A stretch of DNA of 64,000 nucleotides, taken from assembly GCA_900318065.1 (NCBI GenBank), contig ONIY01000002.1, positions 1 through 64,000 of the forward strand. The letters are read 5' to 3'. This document shows, one piece after another, positions 1-7,141 of this stretch. The stretch is from an uncultured Prevotellaceae bacterium (GTDB lineage: Bacteria; Bacteroidota; Bacteroidia; Bacteroidales; Muribaculaceae). The position numbers were made by a program, and so were the translations under genes. The notes under the pieces are model-generated. The model was given only the letters and a program-made list of their open reading frames with translations. It was not told the DNA's origin and did no database searches. Positions within the stretch are counted from its first letter, which is position 1, and the number at the start of each line of letters is the position of its first letter.

Positions 1-18
1 GGGCTCCCTTTCCGTGCG

Positions 19-200
19 GAGACCAAAGCTTCCTGCGTCAGCGTTTGGTCTCGCACCCGGTCGCTTCACTTGCTCCGCTACGTCTCACCGCCTTAGCTCA
101 CTCCAAGCTTGACACGCTGTGGTACAATCGCTGCGCAGGTGGGGCGATCTTTCCATACCGACACCCGAGCTTCCTGCGTCAGCGTAGGGTATCGGCATGG
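19..200. repeat. Two stem-loops with an identical loop core
   Basis: Stem 19-27/44-52 (GAGACCAAA with TTTGGTCTC) encloses a loop containing CTTCCTGCGTCAGCG. Stem 153-166/187-200 pairs at 12 of 14 positions, has a different stem sequence and encloses the same loop core. Different stems around a constant loop suggest conserved structure, as RNA or as single-stranded DNA recognised by a protein. Confidence 0.5.
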
Positions 201-758
201 GTCGCCTCACTTGCTACGCTTGGCATACGCCATGTGCTACAGCATGCCACCCAGCCACGAGGGCGACACTCATCGCACACTCAAGACCTCCACGCTTATG
301 TACCTACGCTCTCGTTATGCCATCGTCCCCGATGCTCGGAGGTGGCTCAAACCATCATGCAGGCAGCAATGGCATAGAGAGTAGATAAATGATGTATGAC
401 ATGTGATTGATGTGTGCAATAATGATATGACAGTGTGGGAGATGGGATGCCGTTGCGCCTTCACGAATGGGCCGTGAGGATAACGATTGGCATCACGCTC
501 CGCAAGAGCGAAGCAAGATGCTATACTCATCGTTATTGACCATCAGCTCACCCCGTCTCAATTATCGGCACTCCACGTCACCCAAATCACCGACCATCGT
601 GCACATCGACGTTAGATACAGATGAAGAATAGTATCGCCTGACGGTTGCATTGACGCTGTTAGCATAGAAATGTATCGCCTGACGAACACGCCTGCACTT
701 GTTACTGATACCGAAATCAAGTCAAACAAGTTTGACACGATTTCTGGCTGAAAGCGGT

Positions 759-815
759 GCTGACACGCGTGAGCGAAACCGACTCCTGCATCGCGGTTCT
801 CTCACGCACGTCAGC
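759..815. repeat. Third stem-loop with related loop
   Basis: Arms 759-780 and 795-815 pair over most of their length (GCTGAC with GTCAGC outside, GCGTGAG with CTCACGC inside). The loop 781-794 contains TCCTGCATC, matching the TCCTGCRTC core of the two stem-loops at the left edge. Function unknown. Confidence 0.45.
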
Positions 816-1423
816 GATTTTACCGCACAATCGCCTTGCTCGCCTTGCATATTCCGCAAACGGAAAACAAGGTTTTGCGGACTCGCTCCGTAGGGCGGTC
901 GGGGGGTCTTGACAGACAAAGAAAGGGAAAAATTTCCCTTTTTATCCCCTTTTAGGCTGATAATCAGCCTTCTAACTTTTTCAAAGCCGAACAAATTGAA
1001 CAATTTGGAAAAATTAACATGGTATTTCTACGTAAGAATGCCGATGAATACAGGTTTTTCACGCTGTTTTCAGACCACATCAAATTGTTAATTTTTTCGA
1101 CTGTTTTTCTCAAATGGCACAAATTGAAAACAAAAGTCTTCTATAATTCTGTCTTACACAGAAATGAATCCGTTTGCTGGATATCGAAATAATATCTTTA
1201 TTCGGCTGATACTTCTCAGCAAATAACAAATTTGGCGAAATCTAGCTCTTACAAGATTTACGTCTATCATTACCTATAACCATATAACAAAAGCTCCGCT
1301 GTCGCCCGAGAGCCACAACGGAACTTCATGAATTTTTTGTCACATTTCTCGTCGTAATAGTATCACCATACATCGTACTGCTTGCAGAAGTGTATGAAGG
1401 TGCCGATGACAATGGGTTACAGG

Positions 1424-2116
1424 TTAGAATGCTTTTGATCGGAGACTAGAGCCCTTGAACTCAATAAAGTTGAACATCTCCCAACAACGATCTGCGATAT
1501 ATTCACCATAATATTGTGCAATGTCTTCGGGCTTCAGGTTTGTTGTTATGTGGGTGACGCTATTACGCCTGTGATCATAGCGCAACTGAAGTATAAACTG
1601 GGTGACATTCAGTTCATTTCCGTAATACTTTGCCGGACGAGGCTCCCTCCCCAACTCATCGATGATAAGGTTTATCTCGTCAGATGTGAACTGTATCAGT
1701 GCTTTCTGGCCATCAGATGAGAAGGTATTCGCCAATTCACTTGCAGACTTCAGCCAAGTTCCCTTCATACGGAAATCATCCCTCTTGCTCTCGTGCCGAG
1801 CAACTAGACTATTCCGGTAAAGGCGTAGAGCTTGCAGTATCATACTCTTGCCTAAGCCCAAATCTCCATAAAAGCAAAAGCCTTTGTTGTAATCAAACTT
1901 GAGTTTGTTGTACTTGTCGAGCTTCCATACCCAGGCAAAGAGGGAGTTTAAGATGTCCTTGTCAGTTAAATCCGGGTTGAAGCCAGGTTCGACCTTAAAA
2001 AAAGCTGCTCGGAAGAATTCCATTTCTTTGGGCAAATCAACCAATGTGGGCGGTATGGATGGTTGCGTTTGCAAGCGGATTGCTTGTTGCATTATTTCTT
2101 TTATTGTCTTTGCCAT
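1424..2116 (-). CDS. DnaC/IstB-like AAA+ ATPase (helicase-loader type)
   Basis: A 230-aa P-loop ATPase. Walker A is GDLGLGKS at residues 84-91 and Walker B is INLIIDELG near 148-156; the layout matches DnaC/IstB helicase loaders. Such proteins load the replicative helicase or serve transposases. The start overlaps the 3' end of the upstream initiator-like gene by 80 bp in another frame. A later in-frame Met (residue 32) would remove the overlap but discard a plausible N-terminal helix, so the longer form is kept. Pairing with an initiator-like gene favours helicase loading over IstB-type transposition, and no transposase lies beside it. Function is inferred from family and context. Confidence 0.75.
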   Translation of the reverse strand: MAKTIKEIMQQAIRLQTQPSIPPTLVDLPKEMEFFRAAFFKVEPGFNPDLTDKDILNSLFAWVWKLDKYNKLKFDYNKGFCFYGDLGLGKSMILQALRLYRNSLVARHESKRDDFRMKGTWLKSASELANTFSSDGQKALIQFTSDEINLIIDELGREPRPAKYYGNELNVTQFILQLRYDHRRNSVTHITTNLKPEDIAQYYGEYIADRCWEMFNFIEFKGSSLRSKAF

Positions 2117-2774
2117 AATTAAAAGATTTATTACTGTTGACTTTATATCGAAGCACAGATATGAAGTGGTTCTTTGTCCACTCGCTATCGGGAAGATCCT
2201 TAAATTTCCATTCTGCGATAATTGCTGCAGCGAGTTCCTTGTATTGTGCCTTCGTTATGCCGCAACTCATACATGCGAGCTCAATATTGCCGTCAATCAT
2301 CACTTCATGTTCAAATTCTTCTCTTATGTGTGCACTGGTATCGTCGTCGACGTTGTTATTTAATTGTTCTTTATTATTAATATGTGTAACCTGCTGTCCA
2401 TTGACTCGGGGTGGTGCGGTTAATTGACCAGAGCTGTCGTTTGAGCCGCAGGTTATTTGACTGGAGGTATCATTTGAACCGTTGGTCATTTGACCAGGGG
2501 TCAAGTTCCATCCAAGAGCATTTTTCGAGGCTTCATAGACCGTCGTCATCCCTGGCATATGCCTAACGGATATCAAACCTAATTTCTCAAGTTTGATTAT
2601 GGCTCGACGCCATTTTTTATCGCCGATGTGTAGCACCATACAAGCTGAACGCACAGAGTACCTATACCCGTAAGGCATGGAAGCTATGTAGCACCATACC
2701 GCCTTTTCAGCTATGCTAAGTACTGACGAGCGGATAATAGCATTCGGAACTTTTGTAAAACCTTTGTTGTTCAT
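2037..2774 (-). CDS. Replisome-organiser-like winged-helix protein
   Basis: 245 aa. Residues 1-85 read as a winged helix: a start like phage replication proteins (GFTKVPNAIIRS), then an RRAIIKLEKLGLI segment. Residues about 90-130 are a low-complexity linker encoded by three 33-bp DNA repeats. Residues 135-245 form a separate helical C-terminal part. Domain order and the following DnaC-like gene recall lambda O/P or Gram-positive phage replisome organisers. The start codon overlaps the stop of a possible small upstream ORF (ATGA). Initiator function is inferred; a transcription regulator is the alternative. Confidence 0.6.
   Translation of the reverse strand: MNNKGFTKVPNAIIRSSVLSIAEKAVWCYIASMPYGYRYSVRSACMVLHIGDKKWRRAIIKLEKLGLISVRHMPGMTTVYEASKNALGWNLTPGQMTNGSNDTSSQITCGSNDSSGQLTAPPRVNGQQVTHINNKEQLNNNVDDDTSAHIREEFEHEVMIDGNIELACMSCGITKAQYKELAAAIIAEWKFKDLPDSEWTKNHFISVLRYKVNSNKSFNYGKDNKRNNATSNPLANATIHTAHIG
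2418..2510. repeat. Three 33-bp in-gene repeats (iteron-like)
   Basis: Copies begin at 2418, 2451 and 2484, an exact 33-bp period, the third partial. Each starts with a near-palindrome GGTYAWTTGACY; TGGTCATTTGACCA at 2483-2496 is perfect. They encode the linker of the initiator-like protein. Repeats inside an initiator gene are the arrangement of the phage lambda origin. Confidence 0.65.
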
Positions 2775-2911
2775 AGGTGAAATTTCTTTATAAATTCGTC
2801 AAAGGAAGCTCCATCTCGTCGTGGAGACGGAGCTTGCCAGTGCAAGATGATTGGGTTATATTCTTCATAATCAAGTTCTCCTTTACATTTTACATCCAGC
2901 GAGACGTTCAA
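2771..2911 (-). CDS. Possible small ORF between HTH and initiator genes
   Basis: A frame of about 46 codons runs from a possible TTG at 2911 to a TGA that overlaps the ATG of the initiator-like gene as ATGA. Its 3' part has ordinary protein composition (ELDYEEYNPIILHWQ then FDEFIKKF). The start is unclear because it overlaps the end of the HTH gene. A competing 23-codon frame starts with ATG behind a good AGGAG in the same gap. One of the two may couple translation of the downstream gene. Confidence 0.25.
   Translation of the reverse strand: MNVSLDVKCKGELDYEEYNPIILHWQAPSPRRDGASFDEFIKKFHL
2806..2835. promoter_or_regulatory. Hairpin inside the replication operon
   Basis: AAGCTCCATCTC at 2806-2817 pairs with GAGACGGAGCTT at 2824-2835 at 11 of 12 positions, with a 6-nt loop. 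It lies between the HTH gene and the initiator-like gene and has no T-tract, so it reads as an mRNA structure or protein site rather than a terminator. Confidence 0.4.
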
Positions 2912-3200
2912 TATCACTTTTGCGGTATCGACACTTGCCGCCAATCTCCACCTTCTTGAGGATGCCGTTCTGGTCCCAACGGTATAGGGTCATCTTCGAC
3001 ACCGATAGTAACTTTGCAGCCTCATCGATGGTCAAAAGTTTATCACTAGTGGCGGCAGCCTCCGCCTCAAGCATTGCGATTGATTTTGCACCAAGCAAGA
3101 TCTGATTAGCAAACTCTTTCAAATCCTCTTTCTTTAGTTGGAGGACCATATTCTCAGAACTTAGTAAAAGGTTCTGAATTGAAACAAATTCTTTTGACAT
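2883..3200 (-). CDS. Excisionase-like helix-turn-helix protein
   Basis: 105 aa. The C-terminal half (about residues 55-100) is a MerR/Xis-type helix-turn-helix: LLTIDEAAKLLSVSKMTLYR, then GGKCRYRKSDIERL as the wing. The N-terminal half is helical and unassigned. This family regulates excision or transcription in Bacteroidales mobile elements. It is the first gene of the minus-strand block that continues into the initiator-like and DnaC-like genes. A TAACTTTG -7 motif precedes it, with decamer repeats overlapping the expected upstream promoter region, so it or the initiator may autoregulate. The DNA-binding call is firm; the exact role is inferred. Confidence 0.7.
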   Translation of the reverse strand: MSKEFVSIQNLLLSSENMVLQLKKEDLKEFANQILLGAKSIAMLEAEAAATSDKLLTIDEAAKLLSVSKMTLYRWDQNGILKKVEIGGKCRYRKSDIERLAGCKM

Positions 3201-3318
3201 TTGTGTATTAGATTTAATAATAATTAATTGAGGCGGTCATACCTCGTTAACTTTTGTCCTTCAAATTCCAGCTCTCGGCCGTTTGACCATTGGCCAGTCT
3301 TTCATCATTCGGACATTG

Positions 3319-3326
3319 CAAAGTTA
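3319..3326 (-). promoter_or_regulatory. -7 promoter element of the HTH/replication operon
   Basis: TAACTTTG on the minus strand fits the Bacteroidetes TAnnTTTG -7 consensus, about 120 bp upstream of the HTH gene. No good TTTG is present at -33. Two copies of the AAGG-containing decamer occupy 3338-3358, where the upstream element should be, suggesting an operator. Confidence 0.45.
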
Positions 3327-3337
3327 CTGCCTACCTT

Positions 3338-3490
3338 ATAAGGCAATTATAAGGTAAATGTGAAATAATGACGAAAAAACAACAAATTAATTTTTTTGTG
3401 TAATTAATTAGTATTTAGTGGGTTGTGTGTAATTTTGTTACAATGAATCTATAAGGCGATTTAAGGCAGTTTAAGGCAGAATAAGGCGAT
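3338..3490. repeat. Decamer direct repeats flanking an AT-rich stretch
   Basis: Four consecutive decamers of the form WTAAGGCRRW occupy 3451-3460, 3461-3470, 3471-3480 and 3481-3490 with an exact 10-bp period. Related copies lie at 3338-3347 and 3349-3358. Between the groups is a very AT-rich stretch (about 3360-3445). Helically phased repeats, an AT-rich segment and a neighbouring initiator-like gene resemble a plasmid-type origin or a multi-site operator. Confidence 0.6.
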
Positions 3491-3494
3491 TATA

Positions 3495-4412
3495 TTATTT
3501 GGACTTTTTTGATACCAATTTCTGTAAATCTTCATACCATTTTCCTAAATTTGTCCCATTTTTTGATGCTTGCTGTGGGGTTAAGTTAATGGAAGAGCAT
3601 ATTTCTCTTAACCATTTTCTCTTCTCTGATTTAATACATTCTTTTAATTGGTTCAAAGTACATTTAAAGTTGTCCTGCAATTTTGGAGAAATAGAACTGA
3701 CGTCAGCATTCTCTATGGCATTTATAAAATCTTGAGGAGATGTGTATTCTTTATCTAGTACTTCTGTTTCGATGAGATAATTGTATACATTCATCAACAG
3801 TTGCAAGTTTCCAATTATGTATTTTGGCTTAATTGACTTTAGCTCTTCTTGATTATTGTGTTTGGGTTCATCTGTTTTTTGTAATTCTTCTTGTTCTGTT
3901 TGTTCTTCTGCGGCTCTCAGTGCATCTTTTGCTGCTAGACTATTGAATGCAAAGCCAAAATTCTCTGCATTCTTTATTGATGGCTCGATGGCTGGCCTAA
4001 TAACTTTCTCAAGTGCTGTGGTCAACTGGCCTTCTTTGTACTGGCTGGGGTGCGCTGTTATGGCTATAGCCTGGAGTAGGGTTTGGGTGGAGCAAAGAAA
4101 ATTATAGGCTCCACCAATATCGCGTTTTATGAACTCAATCTCAAAATCATCATTTTGGAATAGCTTTGTCAGGAAAACTTCTCTTACTTTGTCGTCTATC
4201 ACATACTCATCAATAACGAATGATAGGACTTTTTGGTTGTTTGGATAATTGTCATACAATTCCTTTAATGATAATCGTGAAATCAAATAAAGCGATTCAT
4301 TATACGCTTCATATAACTCAGCTGACACATTATATATATTATTGCTTTGAGCTATTTGCGATGCCATCTCTTTGACAATAGTGCCATATTGTTTTGTTGA
4401 ATCGTATCCCAT
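3495..4412 (-). CDS. Hypothetical protein of the accessory block
   Basis: 305 aa, not recognised. No signal peptide or membrane segment is visible. The protein is largely helical and acidic to neutral, with a charged, low-complexity middle (about residues 165-195, rich in E, Q and K) separating two helical halves. The stop lies 5 bp from the decamer array at 3451-3490. Its lower GC and lack of relatives among the surrounding core genes fit an accessory origin. A CAAAGTTA at 4453-4460 gives a TAACTTTG -7 motif on the minus strand. Defence or maintenance roles are possible but have no sequence support. Confidence 0.6.
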   Translation of the reverse strand: MGYDSTKQYGTIVKEMASQIAQSNNIYNVSAELYEAYNESLYLISRLSLKELYDNYPNNQKVLSFVIDEYVIDDKVREVFLTKLFQNDDFEIEFIKRDIGGAYNFLCSTQTLLQAIAITAHPSQYKEGQLTTALEKVIRPAIEPSIKNAENFGFAFNSLAAKDALRAAEEQTEQEELQKTDEPKHNNQEELKSIKPKYIIGNLQLLMNVYNYLIETEVLDKEYTSPQDFINAIENADVSSISPKLQDNFKCTLNQLKECIKSEKRKWLREICSSINLTPQQASKNGTNLGKWYEDLQKLVSKKSK

Positions 4413-4742
4413 AGTAATTAAATTAAAGTTTCAGGTTGTTGTTATTTGATGACAAAGTTACAATATGTTTTTAACAACAATGAGTCCTATCAATAAAAGT
4501 TACTAACAAAAAGCATCATCATGAAACATAATTAACCTGTAGTAATTGGGTATAATATGCCATTGGAATGTGCAAAAGTTTATTTCCACTTCTGCGCTTA
4601 AAGAATGTTAATCGTTTAGCTTTAGGTTAACGTGAGAAGTGATAGGTATGTAAATCTATTCATATATGGGGATTTATATGGGGATTATTGAAAATAAAAA
4701 TCGGTCAAATAGCTAATATATTAGCAATTTAACCGATTTTAT
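4413..4742. other. Junction between accessory block and tRNA-Lys
   Basis: No gene here. It holds the -7 motif of the 305-aa gene, a perfect tandem 12-mer TATATGGGGATT at 4663-4674 and 4675-4686, and the large palindrome at 4697-4740. The position just downstream of a tRNA 3' end is where attachment sites of tyrosine-recombinase elements usually sit, but I could not find a duplicated tRNA 3' end in the window. Confidence 0.4.
4697..4740. terminator. Bidirectional hairpin after tRNA-Lys
   Basis: A 44-bp palindrome with 20 of 22 positions paired: AAAATCGGT outside and GCTAATATATTAGC at the centre. The flanking A/T runs let it work as a rho-independent terminator in either direction. It begins 3 bp past the encoded CCA. 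Confidence 0.7.
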
Positions 4743-4818
4743 TGGTGATCCGCTTGGGGCTCGAACCCAAGACCCCAACATTAAAAGTGTTGTGCTCTAC
4801 CAACTGAGCTAGCGAATC
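4743..4818 (-). tRNA. tRNA-Lys (anticodon TTT)
   Basis: Reverse complement reading gives a 7-bp acceptor stem (GATTCGC with GCGGATC, one G-U), D-loop AGCTCAGTTGGTAGAGC, anticodon loop ACTTTTAAT and T-loop GGTTCGAACC. The discriminator is A at 4746 and the CCA end is encoded at 4743-4745. The 3' end faces the accessory block, as expected for an integration target. Confidence 0.95.
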
Positions 4819-4833
4819 TCCGTAAAAGCGATG

Positions 4834-4864
4834 CAAAGGTACTGCTTTTTTTTGAACTGGCAAA
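4834..4864 (-). promoter_or_regulatory. Promoter of tRNA-Lys
   Basis: On the minus strand TTTG (4861-4864) is followed after 19 bp by TACCTTTG (4834-4841), an exact match to the Bacteroidetes -33/-7 promoter. The tRNA begins 16 bp further on. Confidence 0.75.
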
Positions 4865-4975
4865 AAAAATGCGGTTATTTTGCAGTTTTTTTTCAAAAGA
4901 TGTGCTCTAAAGCACTGTACTGCGAGAGTTTGAGCACTAATTTGAGCTCTTTAAGTCTTGATTGCCTCGTTGTGA

Positions 4976-5443
4976 TTAGAACGGTATTTCCTCCCCGTCG
5001 GCAGTAGTGTTCTGCACGTTTTGCTGGGGTTGTGGTGTGGCAACGGGCTCTTGAACTTGTTGAACGGTGGTGTTGTCTTGAATATCGTTCTGCTGCTCGT
5101 TTTGCCGTTGTCCACCGCCAAGCATCTCAAAAGAGTCGACGTAGATCTCGGTGATGTATCTCTTGATTTTGTTCTTGTCTTCCCAGTTGCGAGTGCGCAG
5201 GCGTCCCTCGATATAGAGGCGGTTTCCTTTCTTGACGTATTTCTCGGCTACCTCGGCGTTGCGTCCCCACATGACGATGTTGTGCCACTCGGTGCGCTCG
5301 GGCACTTGTGTCCCGGCCTGTGTGCGGTAGGCACGGTCGCTGGTTGCGAGGGGGAATGTTGCCACTATTTGTCCTTGTGACGGATATCTCACGTCGGGGT
5401 CTCGCCCTACATTACCTAATAGAATAACTTTGTTGACTGACAT
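4976..5443 (-). CDS. ssb: Single-stranded DNA-binding protein
   Basis: 155 aa, the usual size. Residues 1-107 form the OB fold, with the typical start VNKVILLGNVGRDPDVRY and the EWHNIVMWG and KGNRLYIEGRLRTR segments. Residues 110-150 are a Q/N-rich flexible tail, and the protein ends in the acidic tip DGEEIPF that docks replication and repair partners. It lies 34 bp after the argC-like gene on the same strand, so it may be co-transcribed with argR and argC. This is probably the chromosomal copy, since the accessory block starts on the other side of the tRNA. Confidence 0.95.
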   Translation of the reverse strand: MSVNKVILLGNVGRDPDVRYPSQGQIVATFPLATSDRAYRTQAGTQVPERTEWHNIVMWGRNAEVAEKYVKKGNRLYIEGRLRTRNWEDKNKIKRYITEIYVDSFEMLGGGQRQNEQQNDIQDNTTVQQVQEPVATPQPQQNVQNTTADGEEIPF

Positions 5444-5477
5444 AATGATTTTAGTATTTTTAGTTGGTATTATCTAG

Positions 5478-6380
5478 TTAAAACACTTGTGCCTTGAGTG
5501 CAAGTCCCACTTTCTCGTGCAGCCCAAAGAGGAGGTTCATCACATGGACGGCATTGCCTGCCGAGCCTTTGAGCAGGGCATCGATCACCGATGTTATCAC
5601 GAGCTTGCCGTCGCTTGCAGTGATGTTCATAAGGCATTTGTTGGTGTTGATGACATGTGCATCTTCCACCTCCTGGTCGACGACGAAGGTGAAGTTGTGG
5701 TCGTCGTAGTAGGAGTTGTATAGGTCTTTAATGCTGTCGGTGCCGACTTGTGTAGCCACTTCAACGCGGGCCTTGAGTCCTCGTGTTGAGTTGCCATTGT
5801 TGCGCTGGAGGCTGATCTTGCCCGCGAAGTCGCTGTCGAGGGCTTGGATCACTGCCAGTATCTCTTGCTCGATGGCATGGGTGGCGAGGTCGTTGTTGAA
5901 GCAGTTGTTGAAGCTGACGGTAACTTCGATGTCGCTCTTGAGCAGCTGGCTCTTTGCCAGTGGCACTAATGCCAGCAGCACTGCCATTGCCTCGGCCGAG
6001 GGAATCAGCACATAGCCGTAGCAGTCGTGGACCATAAACTTGCGGTTGATCTCGCACAGGCCATACATGCCACCGCCGTCGGTGATGCCATAGGTGCGTG
6101 AGAGTTCAATCACTCGCAGCTTGTCGTTGCATGCGAGTTCCTCGTCGCAGAGCAGGCTGTCGAAGGAGTCGCAGTTGAAAATCAGTTCCACGTTTTCGAA
6201 GTCGGGGTTGGAGAATTCCAGGTCACATTCGCCAGTCAGCCCCTTGTGGATTCTCGAGAGTTTGCCATGCTCGGAGTGGCTGCTCACCCACTTGATGTTA
6301 ACATCGGGATGATTAATGAGCAGGCTCACCAGTTCGCCAGCAATTATCGTTTCTCCACCTGTGATGCCAATGTCTATCAT
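5478..6380 (-). CDS. ArgC-like protein lacking the catalytic cysteine
   Basis: 300 aa, colinear with N-acyl-gamma-glutamyl-phosphate reductase. The ELSRTYGIT, ATHAIEQEI and final GSAGNAVHVMNLLFGL segments match the family. Two functional motifs are altered. The active-site PGCYPT is replaced by IPSAEA, so there is no nucleophilic cysteine, and the N-terminal Rossmann motif reads GITGGET where GxxGxxG is expected. The frame is intact with normal codon use, so this is not a decayed gene. It sits 33 bp after argR. No argG, argD or argB is present here. It may be a regulatory or structural pseudoenzyme; reductase activity is unlikely. Confidence 0.75.
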   Translation of the reverse strand: MIDIGITGGETIIAGELVSLLINHPDVNIKWVSSHSEHGKLSRIHKGLTGECDLEFSNPDFENVELIFNCDSFDSLLCDEELACNDKLRVIELSRTYGITDGGGMYGLCEINRKFMVHDCYGYVLIPSAEAMAVLLALVPLAKSQLLKSDIEVTVSFNNCFNNDLATHAIEQEILAVIQALDSDFAGKISLQRNNGNSTRGLKARVEVATQVGTDSIKDLYNSYYDDHNFTFVVDQEVEDAHVINTNKCLMNITASDGKLVITSVIDALLKGSAGNAVHVMNLLFGLHEKVGLALKAQVF

Positions 6381-6413
6381 ATATAAAAAATAAAAGGTTA
6401 GTGTCTATAGTGT

Positions 6414-6899
6414 TTATTCATGCTCAACAGGAATGAATCGGGCAAAGAACTTGAGTGCATCGTCGTGCGAGAGATTCTCGTCCATGATGGCAAAGACTGT
6501 GTCGGCTCCAGCGATGGTGCCCAGCACTTCGTCGGAGTGGCTCATGTCGATGTCGTAGGCGAGGCCGGCGGCATATCCGTTGCGTGTCTTTATCACAGCG
6601 ATGTTTCCCGAGAACTTGATGGAGATGAATCCCACCTGCTGATGGGCTGTCATGCTCCTTTGCCCGCTCATGAGCATGCTGTCGTGTATCTTGTTGGTGT
6701 CGGGGATGATGTACATGTACCCTCCATCGTTGGTAGCCACTTTTGTAATTTTCATCGATTTCAGGTCTCGTGACAAAGTGGCCTGTGTAACCCTGCACCC
6801 ATTTTTCTCAAGCATCTGTGCCAGCTCGTTCTGGCTACCAATACTGTTCTTCTTCACAAGATTAACAATTAGTTGTAACCTTTCTTTCTTATTCTTCAT
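6414..6899 (-). CDS. argR: Arginine repressor ArgR
   Basis: 161 aa. The N-terminal winged helix includes SQNELAQMLEKNGCRVTQAT and LSRDLKSM. The C-terminal oligomerisation and arginine-binding domain includes the conserved GTIAGADTVFAI segment. ArgR represses arginine biosynthesis or activates catabolism in response to arginine. It is the first gene of a probable argR-argC'-ssb unit. A TACCTTTG -7 motif lies at 6951-6958 on the minus strand, about 50 bp upstream. It is divergent from the amylase gene, with a LacI-type palindrome in between. Confidence 0.92.
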   Translation of the reverse strand: MKNKKERLQLIVNLVKKNSIGSQNELAQMLEKNGCRVTQATLSRDLKSMKITKVATNDGGYMYIIPDTNKIHDSMLMSGQRSMTAHQQVGFISIKFSGNIAVIKTRNGYAAGLAYDIDMSHSDEVLGTIAGADTVFAIMDENLSHDDALKFFARFIPVEHE

Positions 6900-7036
6900 T
6901 GTTTGTTTGGTTTAGTTGATTTCTTTAAGCCTTTAAATATTCATTTTTTGCAAAGGTAGGACAAAAAACGATACAAACCTAAGAAAAACACAAAAATCAG
7001 ATTTTTTCTATCGTTTTTTATTGATTCTCGGAAAGT

Positions 7037-7050
7037 TGCAAACGTTTGCA
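7037..7050. promoter_or_regulatory. LacI-family operator palindrome
   Basis: TGCAAACGTTTGCA is a perfect 14-bp palindrome fitting the LacI/CcpA-type consensus TGnAAnCGnTTnCA. It lies 57 bp before the proposed -7 element of the amylase gene and about 80 bp from that of argR. A sugar-responsive LacI-type regulator is the natural candidate; no such gene is in this window. Confidence 0.65.
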
Positions 7051-7106
7051 TTTATATCATACAGGTCATTTTGTGATTTTTGTTACCATTATTGCTATTA
7101 AATATG

Positions 7107-7114
7107 TATATTTG
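7107..7114 (+). promoter_or_regulatory. -7 promoter element of the amylase gene
   Basis: TATATTTG matches TAnnTTTG and would start transcription near 7121, about 20 nt before the ATG at 7142. The nearest TTTG (7079-7082) is 24 bp upstream, longer than the usual 19-21, so the -33 element is weak and activation may be needed. Confidence 0.5.
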
Positions 7115-7141
7115 CTAGTGCATAAAAACACATCAATTATC

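Larger units (their letters stand above)
1..1423. other. Gene-poor left margin
   Basis: I find no convincing gene here. Open frames between 45 and 388 overlap one another, lack family motifs and coincide with a DNA-level duplication: bases around 28-75 recur with offset 140 around 168-215. The segment also has three stem-loops (listed separately), a 13-mer GTATCGCCTGACG at 632-644 and again at 673-685, and short inverted repeats at 922-941 and 954-970. From about 1100 to 1423 it is AT-rich and I see nothing recognisable. Confidence 0.5.

Noticed and set aside
45..388. Overlapping open frames at the left edge
   Set aside because: Three frames are open over the same bases, which overlap a DNA-level duplication with hairpins. 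Composition is not protein-like.
1424..2116. IstB of an IS21-type insertion sequence
   Set aside because: No IstA transposase or IS21 ends are nearby, and the upstream gene is an initiator-like winged-helix protein.
3698..3705. TGACGTCA palindrome as an operator
   Set aside because: An isolated 8-bp palindrome inside a coding region, expected by chance in a window of this size.
7046..7141. TTG start for the amylase 32 codons upstream
   Set aside because: It lies inside the operator palindrome and upstream of the -7 element; the ATG at 7142 begins a normal signal peptide.
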